Assembly (NCBI GenBank): GCA_963854735.1
Contig: OY978103.1
Location: forward strand, 434,001 to 498,000
Reading direction: 5' to 3'
Length of the DNA: 64,000 nucleotides
DNA from: Marvania coccoides
Lineage: Eukaryota > Chlorophyta > Trebouxiophyceae > Chlorellales > Chlorellaceae
The translations under genes and the position numbers were made by a program. The notes under the pieces are model-generated. The model did no database searches. It was not told the origin of the DNA and was given only the letters and a program-made list of their open reading frames with translations. This document shows, piece by piece, positions 31,208 through 41,973 of the stretch; within the stretch, counting starts at the first letter, position 1, and each line of letters begins with the position of its first letter.

Positions 31208-33101
31208 ATGCAGTGCAATAGACTCGGCTCGCCCATGAGGCGTCTCGCCTGCATCCAGGTCCGCCGTGCTCAAATGAATACGCCGCTCACACCCCGTGCC
31301 GCTGCTGCGGGCGCTGGAGCCGACGCCCTGGTGGATTGGGTGAAAAACGGCGGCGGCAGCGTCGACGGCATTGCAGTGCGTGATTGGGGGGGCGCAGACG
31401 GCGGGTCAGGGTTTGGCTTGCAAGCCTCGAGGGCGTGCGGCTGTGGCGCCACCTTAATATCGTTGCCCAAGCAGCTTCACCTCACTTTTGGCGCTGACGA
31501 CGACCACCGTCTTCTTGCTTTAATATCCAACGTGCCTGAGGTGAGTTTCAGTAGAATTTAGTGCTTTGTCACACTCTCTAGGTTTTACTTTTTATGGTTT
31601 AAACAAACAATCTGCTTCCTTTCTTTCTCTCCCACCAAAACCTATTTTGTGCTGCTTTCTTTGTGCCGCTATGTTTTTTTTTTTTTTTTAATATTATGTA
31701 CATGTATCGTTGGATTGCAGGAGCTGTGGGGGGCCAAGCTGGCGCTACAGCTCATCTCCCACCGCCTACAAGGTGACGCCTCCCCCTTTGCTCCATACAT
31801 AGCCAACCTTCCCCTAGGCTTCCCAGGCCTGCCTATGTTTTTCTCGCCGGCCGCCATCGACGCCATCGAATACCCTCCTGTGAGCCAACAAGTGAAGAAA
31901 CGCTGCCGGTGGCTGTTCACCTTCGCCACAGAGACCCTAGCCAAGGTGAAAGGCACCTCGGGGGACCCTTTCGGGGGCGCTGAGGTGGATGCGAATGCCC
32001 TGGCGTGGGCGCTGGGCGGCGTCACTTCCCGTGCGTTTCGAGTGAGGGGTCCCAATTCTCCGGCGGCGCTGCTGGGGCTGATTGACATGTGCAATCACAG
32101 TTTTGACCCGAACGCGAAGATTGAGGGGTCAGGGGGCGGTGGCGTGAATGTGGTGGCGTGCAAAGACATCGCCGCTGGCGACCCCATAGTGGTGAGTGGC
32201 TTACGTATTGCCAACACGCTATTTTTATGTTCTGTTGCCCAGTACTGCATTAAATTTCATTTGAACCAACAGTAAGATTTTCGCTGTTCCAAATCACTTG
32301 CTACAGATCTCGTATGGGAAGCTCTCCAATGATTTTCTGCTGATGGACTATGGCTTCATCGTGCCCGACAACCCCCACGATACCGTGGAGCTGCGTTTCA
32401 GCCGGGAGCTCATCGAGGCAGCCAAAGCCGTGGCCAACGTAGGAAGCACGGCAGCAGGCGATGCACCGCTCACCCCGCTGCCGCAGTGGCAGGTCCAGGC
32501 ACTGGAGAGCCTGGGGTTGATGGGATCAGCCGCTGACACTCGCGTTTGCGTCACGCAAATTGCATCAGCAGCGGGAGATTTGAATGGAGGTGATTCTAGT
32601 TGTGCTGGCGCTCCTGTGGATGCTCGCTTGCTGGGTGGGGTTCGAGTGCTGTGCGCAGCGACTGCTGCGGAGGTGGGAGACCGGAGGGGGGCGGCGCTTG
32701 GAAAGTGGGGGGAGAGCGGGCAGCTGTCGGGTAGAAACGAAATTGCGATGCTGCGCACGCTGAGCGGCTGCTGCGCCATCGCGCTGTCGCAGTTCTCGTG
32801 CACCTCTGACGATGACATGGCGCTGCTGCGTGGGGGTGGTGGGGGAAGCAGCGATGCAGCGCTAGCTGGCTCGAGTTTGAATTCAGCTGCAAATGCTGCG
32901 CCAGCTCCTTTGGCTGCTGACGTGCAGCTGGCGGTAAGGTTTCGGTTGGAAAAGAAGCGGCTGCTGGCGGCGGCGCTGGCGGCGCTGTCAGAGCGGTTGG
33001 AAGAAGTGACAGAGATGGGTGGGGGGAAGAGCGGAGCGGCAGGGAAGAAGAAAGCGGAGAAACCTGGAGGAGGTGGCAATGGAAAGGGCTTTGGGAGGTG
33101 A
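31208..33101 (+). CDS. SET-domain protein methyltransferase, Rubisco LSMT/SETD3-like
   Basis: Exons 31208-31540, 31721-32191 and 32307-33101 give about 532 residues. The SET domain is interrupted as in the LSMT class. GADALVDWVKNGGGSVDGIA and RACGCGATLISLPKQL form its start. LLGLIDMCNHSFDPNA (NHS at about 236) is the SAM-binding motif. ISYGKLSNDFLLMDYGFI supplies the catalytic tyrosine (about 283). A substrate-binding helical domain follows (DTVELRFSRELIEAAK, FRLEKKRLLAAALAALSERL). The C-terminus is Gly/Lys-rich. Family members methylate lysine in Rubisco, aldolase or ribosomal proteins, or histidine in actin; the substrate here is open. A basic N-terminus (MQCNRLGSPMRRLACIQVRR) could be a targeting peptide. 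Confidence 0.88.
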
Positions 33102-33405
33102 TTTGGGAAATTATCGCATCCGGGCTGTGGCAGAGAGATTTGTTATAAGCCCAACAGCAGTCTTCGTCCATAAAAAATTCCAGTCAGTTTAAGTTTTAAG
33201 TTTACAAATATGACAACTCCACTGGGCAAGCGCACACCGGGTGATACAATGCAATGCCACCGTGCAGCAATGCACTCTGTATTCCTACAAAACACATACA
33301 AAATCAATGTGCGGTGAGCGCCTTCAAAACAACTGTGGAATCAATACAAATGCGTTTGGTTCGGGTGATTTCAATCGTCTATTCATTTTAGATCTTTCAG
33401 CACCA
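33102..33405. other. Convergent intergenic region
   Basis: About 300 bases between the SET gene stop and the SRAP gene stop. No feature seen. Confidence 0.5.
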
Positions 33406-34769
33406 TTAGATCTTCCGGTGCCATAACTTCGAGTTTTTGGTGAAGAACGAGGAAATGTCGGGCTGGTCTGGCGGCCGCTCCCCTGCTTTCTTCTTCTTTG
33501 AAGGCGGTGTGTTCTGCTGAGGGGTTGACAAAGGGTCAGAAGCCTTGCGCTTCTGCGCCGAGCCCGGCGTTTGCACGCCCTCCTCTTCCTTCTCCTTGAC
33601 CTTCTTCCCAGCTGCCGCGGTCCCACCAGTCCCCTCCGCCTTGCTGCTCGTCTTTTCGTCGCCGCTGGGGCCCACCGCTCCCTTCCCCCCTTCCTCCACA
33701 ACCTCCGGCCCCGCATTTTCAACTTTCTCTCCAGCTCTGGAAGGCTCTGCTTCATCCCATCCCTCCTCTTTCTTCTTCACGCCAACCGCTGCCGGCCCGG
33801 CTGCCTCCTCGGCGCTGCCAGGCCTAGATTTGGGCTGGAAAAAGCCCAGGAGCGTGGGGCGCTTCAGCTCCTGTGCGCACTCGGGCCCTTGGAACCTCGG
33901 GTTGCTCATCTCTTTAGTCACGGCGCGCCAGCGGAGGTCATTGCCGGCGTACGGCTGCAAAACGGTGTGCAGCTTCCTGCGCACAGAGGAAAGGGAGGAA
34001 ATTAATTACTACGCCATAATATAGGGTAAATCTGGCAGTTTTTTCTAGCAGTGGTGACGATAAAAATTAGACACCCAATGAAAAAAAAACAGAAAAAAAA
34101 ACAGCTGTTTAAGCACGTTGTTGGAAAGAATGAACAAGCTTACTTGGCGGAGGAGGCGTCGTTGCAGTCCAGCCACAGCGCCTGCGCCGCTTCTTCCTGC
34201 AGGACCGCCGGCATGCGGTCGTGCAGCCACTGCAGCCCCGGGCACGAATCGGTAGTCAAAATTGTCACAGTGGACGTCAGCTCTCCGCTGTCGCCGTCTT
34301 CCCCGCTGCGCCACGTGTCCCAGAGTCCCGCCAACGCCATCGGTTTTTCGCCCTCAAGGTAGATGTAGTACGGCTGTTTCTTGCTTTCTTTTCCTTCTTT
34401 CCTCCACTCGTAGAACCCGTTGACCAGCACCAAGCACCGCCGGCGCCCCACCAGCCGCCGGAACGACGGCTTCTCCTGGATGGTCTCGCTGCGGGCGTTG
34501 AACATGCGGTAGAAATCGGGTTTCTCGCCAGGTTTGGTGAAGGAGGGCACCAGGCCCCACCGCATGGACTGAACCACGAGCGGGGCGGGGGCGGACTCTC
34601 CGCTTTCAGGAGAAGAGGGGGGCTCCCCTTGGCGAATGACTGGAAGGTAGCCGCCCGGTGAGATGTTGTTGGTGGGAGAGTAAGCTTCGCGAGCTATCCA
34701 AGTGGCGCCGGGACCTGCTCGGGCCAGCACTCGTTCGGGGGCCAAGGTGCATCGCGCGCGGCCGCACAT
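33406..34769 (-). CDS. HMCES: SRAP-domain abasic-site shield (HMCES/YedK) with PIP boxes
   Basis: Exons 34769-34144 and 33976-33406 give about 398 residues. The protein starts MCGRARC, so Cys2 becomes the N-terminal residue that forms the thiazolidine crosslink with abasic sites in single-stranded DNA. Other landmarks are YSPTNNISPGGYLPV, QSMRWGLVPSF, MFNARSET (DNA-binding Asn/Arg), CLVLVNGFYEWRK (catalytic Glu) and WLHDRMPAVL (catalytic His). After the domain come KRPTLLGFFQPK (about 246-257), a long Lys/Glu/Pro-rich linker with a nuclear-signal-like PPSKKKKAGE, and the canonical PIP box QPDISSFF at about 380-387. The PIP box should bind PCNA, in line with replication-fork action of human HMCES. 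The family call is certain; the PCNA link is inferred from the motif. Confidence 0.95.
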
Positions 34770-35195
34770 GTTGGTGTCGGGAGATAATGCTGAAGGTGTT
34801 ACAAGCCTAAGTCGCCGCAGGCGGGACAGGGATCGAATTGGGAGAGAAACTTAATCTGAAGATGAATTGGAATGAATGTATATTTATAGGAAAAATTCCG
34901 CCTCGAGCGGCACGGAATCTAATATCTTAGATCCAGTGCTAAGTTATATTTTTTTAAATTAATGCGGCACACGCTCGACGCTCGAAGTTGTCGATTTTTG
35001 TGGCGAAAGTGTTAAGAAAGAGGGTTTAGGGGCTGAATACAGGCGATTATATTATATGCATATAAATATAATAGCAGTGTTTGAAGTGTTCTTGCCCTCG
35101 GCCGCCCGCGCCACAGCCTGCTGACGAATTTTTTAATTAGATTTGTCTGAACTCCGTTTTTATTCTTTACGTCTCGAGAAATACCAGGCAGCGCC
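34770..35195. other. Divergent promoter region
   Basis: About 425 bases between the SRAP gene (minus) and the COBW gene (plus). AT-rich runs such as attatatgcatataaatata near 35046-35065 could hold core promoter sequence. No gene seen. Confidence 0.4.
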
Positions 35196-37083
35196 ATGAA
35201 GGAGGACACGCGGATTCCCGTGACTGTAATCACTGGTTTTTTGGGTGCTGGAAAGACCACGCTGATCAATCACATCCTGACTGCAGACCACGGCAAAAAA
35301 ATTGCCATCATCGAGAACGAGTAAGTCCACACAGCTTTGAATGATGCCCCCCTTCCCTCCAGACGGCTCACAGTGCCTTTTTCTTGCAGGTATGGAGAGA
35401 TTGGAATTGACAGCGGCCTGGTCCTTGACACCAAGGAGGAGCTCTACGAGGCGTCCAACGGCTGTCTGTGCTGCACAGGTACGCAGTTTCCATATCGTCG
35501 GTTTACTTTCCCGAGTCCATCATCTACCGTTTACTATTCCATTTTTCCCCCACTTTTCACCGCTGTTCCTTTTTCCCCATGCAGTCCGTGGCGATCTGAT
35601 TCGCATTCTCAACCGTCTAATCAAGCGCAAGACCAAGCTGGACGCCATCATGATCGAAACCACGGGCCTGGCAGACCCTGCACCAGTTGCACAGGTACAT
35701 TTTATTTTATTATTTTGCAGAAAACAAGAGAAAAGGGAGTGTGCTTTCTAATTTAACTGTACACTGCAATCGAAATTTAACATCTTTATAAATTTAATGT
35801 TTATAATACTTACATTCTGTTTTTTTTTCCGCTGCTTTCTTCAGACGTTTTTCGTGGACGAGGATTTGAAGGCTGACCTGCGGCTGGACGCCATTCTGAC
35901 TGTAGTGGACGCCAAGCACGTCATCCCCCACCTCGATGAGGAGAAACCGGACGGAGCAGTGAACGAAGCTGTGCAGCAGGTAAGCCAAAAGGCGAGAAAG
36001 AGAGGACCCTCTCTGAATAAAATACTTGCCTACCTCTAGTACCGATGCTATGCTCTTCTCTTCCGGATCCCTACGCAACTTAATTTTATTCGGCATCAGC
36101 ATTCCTCCCTGCCGCGGTAGCACTCTGGCCTCCTCTTGTTTCTTAATAGCTTTTTGCAGTCTATTGATTTCTCAACGCCTGTCATTTCCCCCCCTCAGGT
36201 GGCGTTCGCCGACAAGATCCTGCTCAACAAGCTCGACCTGGTCAACGACGAGGAGCTGGAGGAGGTGCTGGACCGCCTAAAAGAAATCAATTCCGGCGCT
36301 CGAGTCATCCGCTGCCGAAACGCCGCAGTGCCGCTGGAAGCCATCCTCTCGCAGCACGCGTTCGACCTGGAGCGCATTCTGGCTGCGGACCCCTCCTTCT
36401 TGATGGTGGAGGAAGAAAGCCACGACCACGGCCACCACCATCACGCCCATGCGCATGGAGAGGGAGAGGACTGCGCTGCGTGCGCTGCAGGGGACACTGA
36501 GCACCACCACGGCCGCGACGGCCATGGGCATGAGCACCACCACCACGAGGGCGAAAAGAAAGAAGAGGAGGAGTGCAAAGCGTGCGCAGCGGGAGATGCT
36601 GACCACCATCACGACGAGCACAAGAAGGGGCACAAACACAAGCACCACCACGACACCAGGGTGGGCTCGGTGGGCATCGAAATCAAAGGTGAGGGGCGAG
36701 GAAAATTGAACGAGCATGAAAATATGTCTCATTTGCTGCGTTTTGTTCCATTTTCCCATCACTTTTTGACTGGTATCTGAACTTTGTGCGCCGCAGGAGC
36801 GCTGGACCTGCGCAAGCTGAACGAATGGCTGAGCGGGCTGCTGCAGGAGAAGGGCGCTGACATTTATCGCTGCAAGGGCATCCTCAGCGTGGCGGGGTCA
36901 AACGACCGCTTCGTGTTCCACGGCGTGCACATGATGCTGCAGTTTGGGTCCAGCGGGGAGGGCCTGGGGCGGCCGTGGGTCGAGGGAGAGGAGCGCGTCA
37001 GCCGGGCAGTGTTCATCGGTAAAGAGCTGGACAGGAAGGCGTTGAACGAGGGGTTCACGAGCTGCCTGGTTCCCGACGCATGA
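35196..37083 (+). CDS. COBW-domain G3E GTPase (metal-chaperone type)
   Basis: Six exons, 35196-35320, 35390-35478, 35585-35694, 35845-35979, 36199-36688 and 36797-37083, give about 411 residues. The Walker A motif GFLGAGKTT is at 14-22. The metal-binding CLCC (CxCC) is at 67-70, followed by [10 protein letters not shown] (Walker B/switch) and NKLDL (guanine specificity). The C-terminal COBW_C domain starts at [12 protein letters not shown] and includes CKGILSV. Between the two is a segment of about 60 residues with many His-His and Cys-Ala-Ala-Gly-Asp units, probably a metal-storage or sensing linker. Relatives deliver zinc or cobalt to client enzymes. The N-terminal CPELVPI motif of animal ZNG1 is missing, so methionine aminopeptidase is not a safe client guess. 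All introns are GT-AG. Confidence 0.93.
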
Positions 37084-38198
37084 AGGGAGGGGGCAGCGAG
37101 GTAGAGGTACGAGGAGAAAATGACCAAAACGGCTTAAAATGTTCCGGCTGGACCCCCCCCCCCCTCGAGACATTGGTGGTTACAAAGCGAGCGGGAAAGC
37201 TGTAATAATTATTTTTATTCCCTTGCCGTTAATGTGTAAAAAGCGAACAGGAAGAGGGGTGAGAAGGAGAAAAAGTGGCAAAAGAAGCTGCAAGGGGAGT
37301 GGAGCACGAGGGTTTGCAGCTCTGCCCACGGTCCTTCTTGAAAGAAGTCATTTTTTCTGCTTCAGCGCCAGCTAGAGAACCGGCTTCTTATTTTATTTAT
37401 TACAGAGAGATCAAATGGAGGGAAAAAACGAAAACTTCGGCGTCCTTCAACATGTTACGAAAACTGTTGTCAGAAAAAAAAAAGGAGCTACGAGAAATGG
37501 AAAAACAGCGACGCTGGAGACCGGGGATGCCACTCGCCGGTCATAGACTACAAAAAAGGGGGAAATCGGTAGAAGGAGGCACATAGATGACTAAAAAGAA
37601 AATATCTGCTTATGGCCATAACCCAAGGAGACGTGAGCAAGTAGCATCAGGGCATTAAACAAACGCAAAAAACAAATCGCCGACATTAAAAACTTGGAGA
37701 AAATTAAAGACAGCTAGAAAATTGAAAAGGGTAAACAAAAGTTTAGTAGTAGTACTGTGCAGCATCGCTCTATGAAAAAATGCGAGCTGCAGCCTGTTTG
37801 CATGCATTGAAAAATGAGTTGCAAAAAACCAGGAAAATATTGTACATCTTGCCAAGCATGTGCGTGTATAGTCAAAATTGTCTTGTGCTCGGTTTCATCT
37901 CGGGAGCTGCCTCTCGAAAAGAAAGAAATGAACGCGGGGAGCTAAAAGTGGGGTCAAACCCCATGGGAAAAGCGAGAACCCTCTAGTGTAGGAAAAAAAA
38001 ACAGACTGACAAACAAAATTACTCTGGCTTCTCAAATATAAAAATTTGGAATCTAGTAGTGTACAAATAACCGAAAGAAAAAAACGAGAAAAAGCGGGAA
38101 AGGGGCCGAGGCAGAACGCCCCTTTCGCCTTAATTATTTCTGCGCACGTATTTTGGGTACCGCATCACTCTTCGTGTTGTCATTCACAATCGTGAAGG
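37084..38198. other. Convergent intergenic region
   Basis: About 1.1 kb, A-rich, between the COBW gene and the 3' end of the minus-strand methyltransferase gene. No feature seen; open frames at 37139-37586 are A-rich and unsupported. Confidence 0.5.
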
Positions 38199-40109
38199 CT
38201 AGCTGAAGATGGTGCGGTGGCCATGGGCACTGCCTCTGCCGTGCTCACCGCCTGTGTGCGTGTGTCCATTGTAACGGTTGCCATGCTTCTTCGCAGCCGC
38301 AGCGGCGTGGCGCTTCTCCAGTACATACCTGCACGACAATCAATAAATTAGAAAGCGAGTCAATTTCAGAGAATTCAGAGTGAGCGCCAACCCAAAAAAA
38401 CAAAACACAGGGAAGCAAACAAAATATGGCGTTCTTAACGCACAATTTGGTCTCCAGAGGAAGTACAAAGGCTCGGCGGCCGAACCGGCGCTCCAGCAGC
38501 GCGCGTACGTCGTTGTTGAATCGCTTGCGGGCGTCGCCGTGGAGCGAGGCCCTCACGAACGACATGCAGTCGAGAACATCCAATAAGGCAGAAGCGGAGG
38601 GCATGTGGATGGGGTTTTGGTGCACCTGCAGATGATTGAATAAGAAAATGCCATCGAAAGGTGGAACAAAACGCAAAAAATGCACTCGAAAAAAGAGACA
38701 GCCCCCAAAATGTAAAAATAAAGTTGCTAAAAATGTCTCTGAAGTTGCAGCCGTAGCTTACCGAGTATTCCACAAGGTGGAACATGCCTCCCTCCTCCAG
38801 CTGCTCCCCCCACTCTGAGATCGAGCGCTGCTTCTGCCAGCGGTTGTAGGTGGGGATGTGGCGCTCCATGATGTCCTCGAGCTCGCGGACAAAGGGAGCC
38901 GACCTGCAAAGAGGATACACGGGAAAATTAAATTTCCTGGGCATGAAAAGCAGAAAATCTGTGTTGAAAATCATAATGCAATTACGGATTACAGGGGAAT
39001 GAAGCAAAACCAAAGCAAACAAAAAAATAAAGTTTTCGCCATAAAGAGTGTTGGCATATTTTTCTGTCTTCCTATTAAAAAAAGAAACTCACAGGTCGCG
39101 GTCGTTCCACGCCGCCACGAGGCGCCCGCTGGGCTTCAGCAGCCGCCACGCCTCGCGCAGCGCCGCGGGGGTGTCCACCAGGTGCAGTCCGTGGAAGAAA
39201 GTCAGCAGATCGGCGGTGGAGTCAGCCAGCAGCGAGTGCTCCACCTTGGCCGTCATCAATTCGATGTGGGCGTTGTGAGACTGAGCAAACTCGAAGGTGC
39301 GGGCCAGCAGGTGGGGGTCGGCCTCGACGCCAATGGCGCGGAAGCCGCGGCGGGCCAGCTCGACCCCGCCCCGTCCTGCAGTTACGATATTTTTTAAAGG
39401 AAAATATTGGCGTAAAGAATGTTGTTGTTTTTGGCAATTTTATACGTAATGACGCGATTTTAAAGATGGTAAGACGAGGGAATAAGGTGCGGTATGAAAG
39501 GCTCTCTTTACGCAATGCCAAACAATTTCCCCTCTCTTCTCCTTTAACAAAAATATCAATATTCCCCGACGGAAACTGCTGACTGACCTTCGGCACCCAC
39601 TGCGATGTCTACGCATGTGGGCTTGACAGCTTTGCGGTCGGGGAAGAGGTGGGAGATGGCCTCCCACACGGAATTGGGGTAGTGGCTGCGTAGCTGGGTC
39701 AAGGTGTTGGCTGCAAAAAGAGAGACGGGAAAATTTCGAATTCTTGAAAGAAAGAAAAAAAATCCCTGAAGAGCTCTAGAGAATCGCTGATGAGTAGATA
39801 CGGAAGCTGCTGCTGGCGAGTTGGCTCACCGAACTTCTGGGAGGGGTGAGAGCTCTCAAATATGGCAAGCTCGTCGCCCGAAGCAACCGGAGGGGGGAGG
39901 CGCTCCTCTTGTTTCACGAAGTACCATGGCTGCTGGCTGGCGGCGACCTGCGGCTGTGCAGCGGACTGCGGGGCCCGCCAGTGAAAGGAGACCGAGCTTG
40001 CTCGATTAAAAATGGAAGACACTGTTCCCGAGCTGGCGAGCACGCGCGCCAGGTGAATTCCCAGTCCTCCTGCCGAGCCAACGGCCGATAACGAAATATT
40101 GGCCAGCAT
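38199..40109 (-). CDS. SAM-dependent methyltransferase (type 11), organelle leader
   Basis: Six exons, 40109-39830, 39710-39588, 39375-39093, 38903-38762, 38625-38444 and 38328-38199, give about 379 residues. The first 45 residues (MLANISLSAVGSAGGLGIHL...) lack acids and resemble an organelle presequence. YPNSVWEAISHLFPDRKAV and VDIAVGAEGRGGVELARRGF contain motif I. GVEADPHLLARTFEFAQ is motif II. DLLTFFHGLHLVDTPAALRE and LKPSGRLVAAWNDRDL complete the fold. The order and the closing LPLETKLYVLEKR are like the plant and Dictyostelium methyltransferases of the DDB_G0268948 type. The protein ends in a His/Gly-rich tail. The substrate is unknown. Confidence 0.85.
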
Positions 40110-40693
40110 CAGCCAGTCGTAATTGATATTTTGAAGTAAAAAAAATTGGTTTCGGATGTCGCAAAATATCTGCCCGAGGGAGATGGAACGCGAAAACGGA
40201 TGTGCGACAAAATTGACTACTTTTGAGAACTAAAAATATGCAACTCCGAAACTGTTTGCTTGCGGTACGAGCACGCAGCCTGAAGATCAGGGTTTAAGGA
40301 AAAAATAAAGTTTTTACAGCTGTCTTCGGTAACTCGCATCATCGAGGTGCCCGAAAAGTGTCTCATGCGACATTCATGCGGCAAGGTGTTGGCCCTGGAA
40401 GCTCTAATCTGGAATTCATTCCCCAAATTTTTCTTCTCGATATTTTGTTATTTCTCACGTGATCCATTTTTTTCTTGGTTCCAAGCATGCGCAAGCATAT
40501 TAACCATAAAAATATATACCATAAATGTATATATATATCAAGATCCAGGTAAGACCGGCGCATTCTGGCCAAATGCGCGAACCTTTGTAAATCTCGATGG
40601 CAAGAACATCGCTTCCTCTCCAAAACCTTGTTCACCCAATTTAAACCTCTCTTAATTTTACACTACTTATCATGCAGAGACGCTGCGCGCATT
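40110..40693. other. Divergent upstream region of the selenoprotein gene
   Basis: About 580 bases, AT-rich. A possible 5' UTR intron runs from a gtaaga donor at 40549 (gatccag/gtaaga) to an acceptor ending at 40677 (catgcag/agacgc), 16 bases before the ATG. A tatatatatc stretch at 40531-40540 precedes it. Confidence 0.4.
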
Positions 40694-41047
40694 ATGGGTA
40701 ACGAAACTTCCAGAAATGCAGATGGCAGCCTCGCCGTCAATATCCCCACTGGCTCTGTGCTGGTAGAAGTGGCTTACTGCTCCGCATGACTACTGCACGC
40801 GACCATGAAATACCATGACTTCATCAGGGACGTGAAAAAGCGGTTCCCTGGTGCTCCCTTGGTGTTTGATGGCCGCCCCAAAAAAATCCGGGGCGGATTC
40901 TTCGAGATTTCTGTTGACGGCGTCACGGTGTTCCCAACCGATACAGAATCGGGGAACCTCGACACCGAAGAGAAGAAAGAGGGCGTGCTGACCGCCATTG
41001 CGCAGGCTCTGGACGCGAAGACCGCGCTGCAAGGGTCATTGAGTTGA
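40694..41047 (+). CDS. Rdx-family (SelW-like) selenoprotein with in-frame UGA for selenocysteine
   Basis: One exon of 118 codons with an internal TGA at 40787-40789 (codon 32). Read through, the product is 117 residues with VLVEVAYCSAU, where Cys29 and Sec32 form the CxxU redox motif that follows the first beta strand in SelW/Rdx proteins. Downstream are FIRDVKKRFPGAPLVF and GGFFEISVDGVTVFPT, matching the Rdx pattern GxFEVxVxGxxVF, and a final helix (EGVLTAIAQALDAK). Neither GT-AG nor frame gives a splice that removes the TGA. The N-terminus MGNETSRN fits an N-myristoylation signal. A SECIS-like structure lies 54 bases past the terminal stop, which is also TGA. Role: thioredoxin-fold redox protein, partner unknown. 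A conventional caller would start at Met38 (40805) and lose the active site. Confidence 0.9.
40787..40789 (+). other. Selenocysteine codon (UGA)
   Basis: TGA in the frame of the Rdx-like protein, at the fourth position of the CxxU motif where the family carries Sec or Cys. Coding continues for 85 codons with family-specific sequence on its 3' side. Confidence 0.9.
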
Positions 41048-41087
41048 CGAAGAAAAAATTAGTATGAGGCGAGTGCTGGCTGGCTGT

Positions 41088-41167
41088 GGGCCTCAGGCTT
41101 ATGACGGACGGCGCAATCAAAGGCTTTCACCTTAGCCTGGAGCCGCCCTGACTCGATATCTGAGCCC
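41088..41167 (+). promoter_or_regulatory. SECIS element, form 2 type
   Basis: Helix I is GGGC(c)TCAG at 41088-41096 with CTGAGCCC at 41160-41167. After an internal loop comes the core: ATGA at 41101-41104 opposite TGA at 41149-41151, giving the tandem G-A pairs of the kink-turn. Helix II pairs 41106-41112 (GGACGGC) with 41142-41148 (GCCGCCC), with one A-C mismatch. The unpaired AA at 41115-41116 lies 10 bases after the ATGA, the normal spacing. An apical mini-stem AGGCT/AGCCT (41121-41125 with 41134-41138) makes it form 2. All hallmark parts are present and correctly spaced in the 3' UTR of the selenoprotein. Confidence 0.85.
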
Positions 41168-41973
41168 TGGCATTGCCTGGCACTGCGCCTTGGTAGTCTT
41201 CCTACGAACCCCCCCCCAGTACAATTTTTAATTCTTATCATGACTTTTTATGTTTTAAGAATGTAACTCTGCCCATCAGATATCCGTCAGCAATGCAGAT
41301 AGCACCTCAGAGCGAGATCAGGTCCCAATAGCCCTTAAATAATTGGCCCAGCTGTGTGCAGCAGGACCAGATCCTAACTAAACAGGGCGCAGGCGCTGGC
41401 TAGAATGCGCCACGCTCTATTATTTTATTATTGCGTTATTATTGGCTCCTTCTGTCACCTCAAACTCTCTTGAACGCAAGTTTTGGGTTGAATAAATTCT
41501 AGCACCCACATAATCCTTCCACTTCTCAGGAGCGACAACAACACCCCACTAAAAGGACACCTTCAGATAAGAATAAGAAATTTATTAATGCACACGGAAT
41601 TCTTAATTTCTCGTTCTCTTAGTACAACCCTCACGTCGAGCCCGCCAAAATTTTCAAAATAATTTTTAAGGGTTTGTCTCAGGCCTGACAATAAACTAAA
41701 ATCGTGTCGACTTACGTGCGTGAAATTATTGTTTGCAGCTTGCTTACAAGGCTGTCCGCAAACTCATCCGCCCCACAGAGAACTAAACACCTAGGGCTAA
41801 CCTAGGTCCGATCCGCCTAGCAATCAAATCGGGTGAGCATACCAGAGCTTCCTCCAGCCCATATACTCTCTAATTACTACTGTTGGAACACCGTGCGCAG
41901 CCCGCGGAATCAATTCATGCCCATAAAAATACCTCACCCTACCTCCAGCAGCCCTTTTCCTGCAGTCAGTCTG
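41168..41973. other. Intergenic and upstream region of the permease gene
   Basis: About 800 bases. An acceptor-like tttgcag ends near 41739 and another (ttcctgcag) near 41965, just before the permease ATG, which suggests spliced 5' UTR exons. No other feature seen. Confidence 0.4.

Noticed and set aside
40805..41047. An ordinary 80-residue ORF starting at ATG 40805
   Set aside because: This start lies after the redox motif. The upstream frame shows the first strand and CxxU of the Rdx fold, so the ORF is the tail of a selenoprotein.
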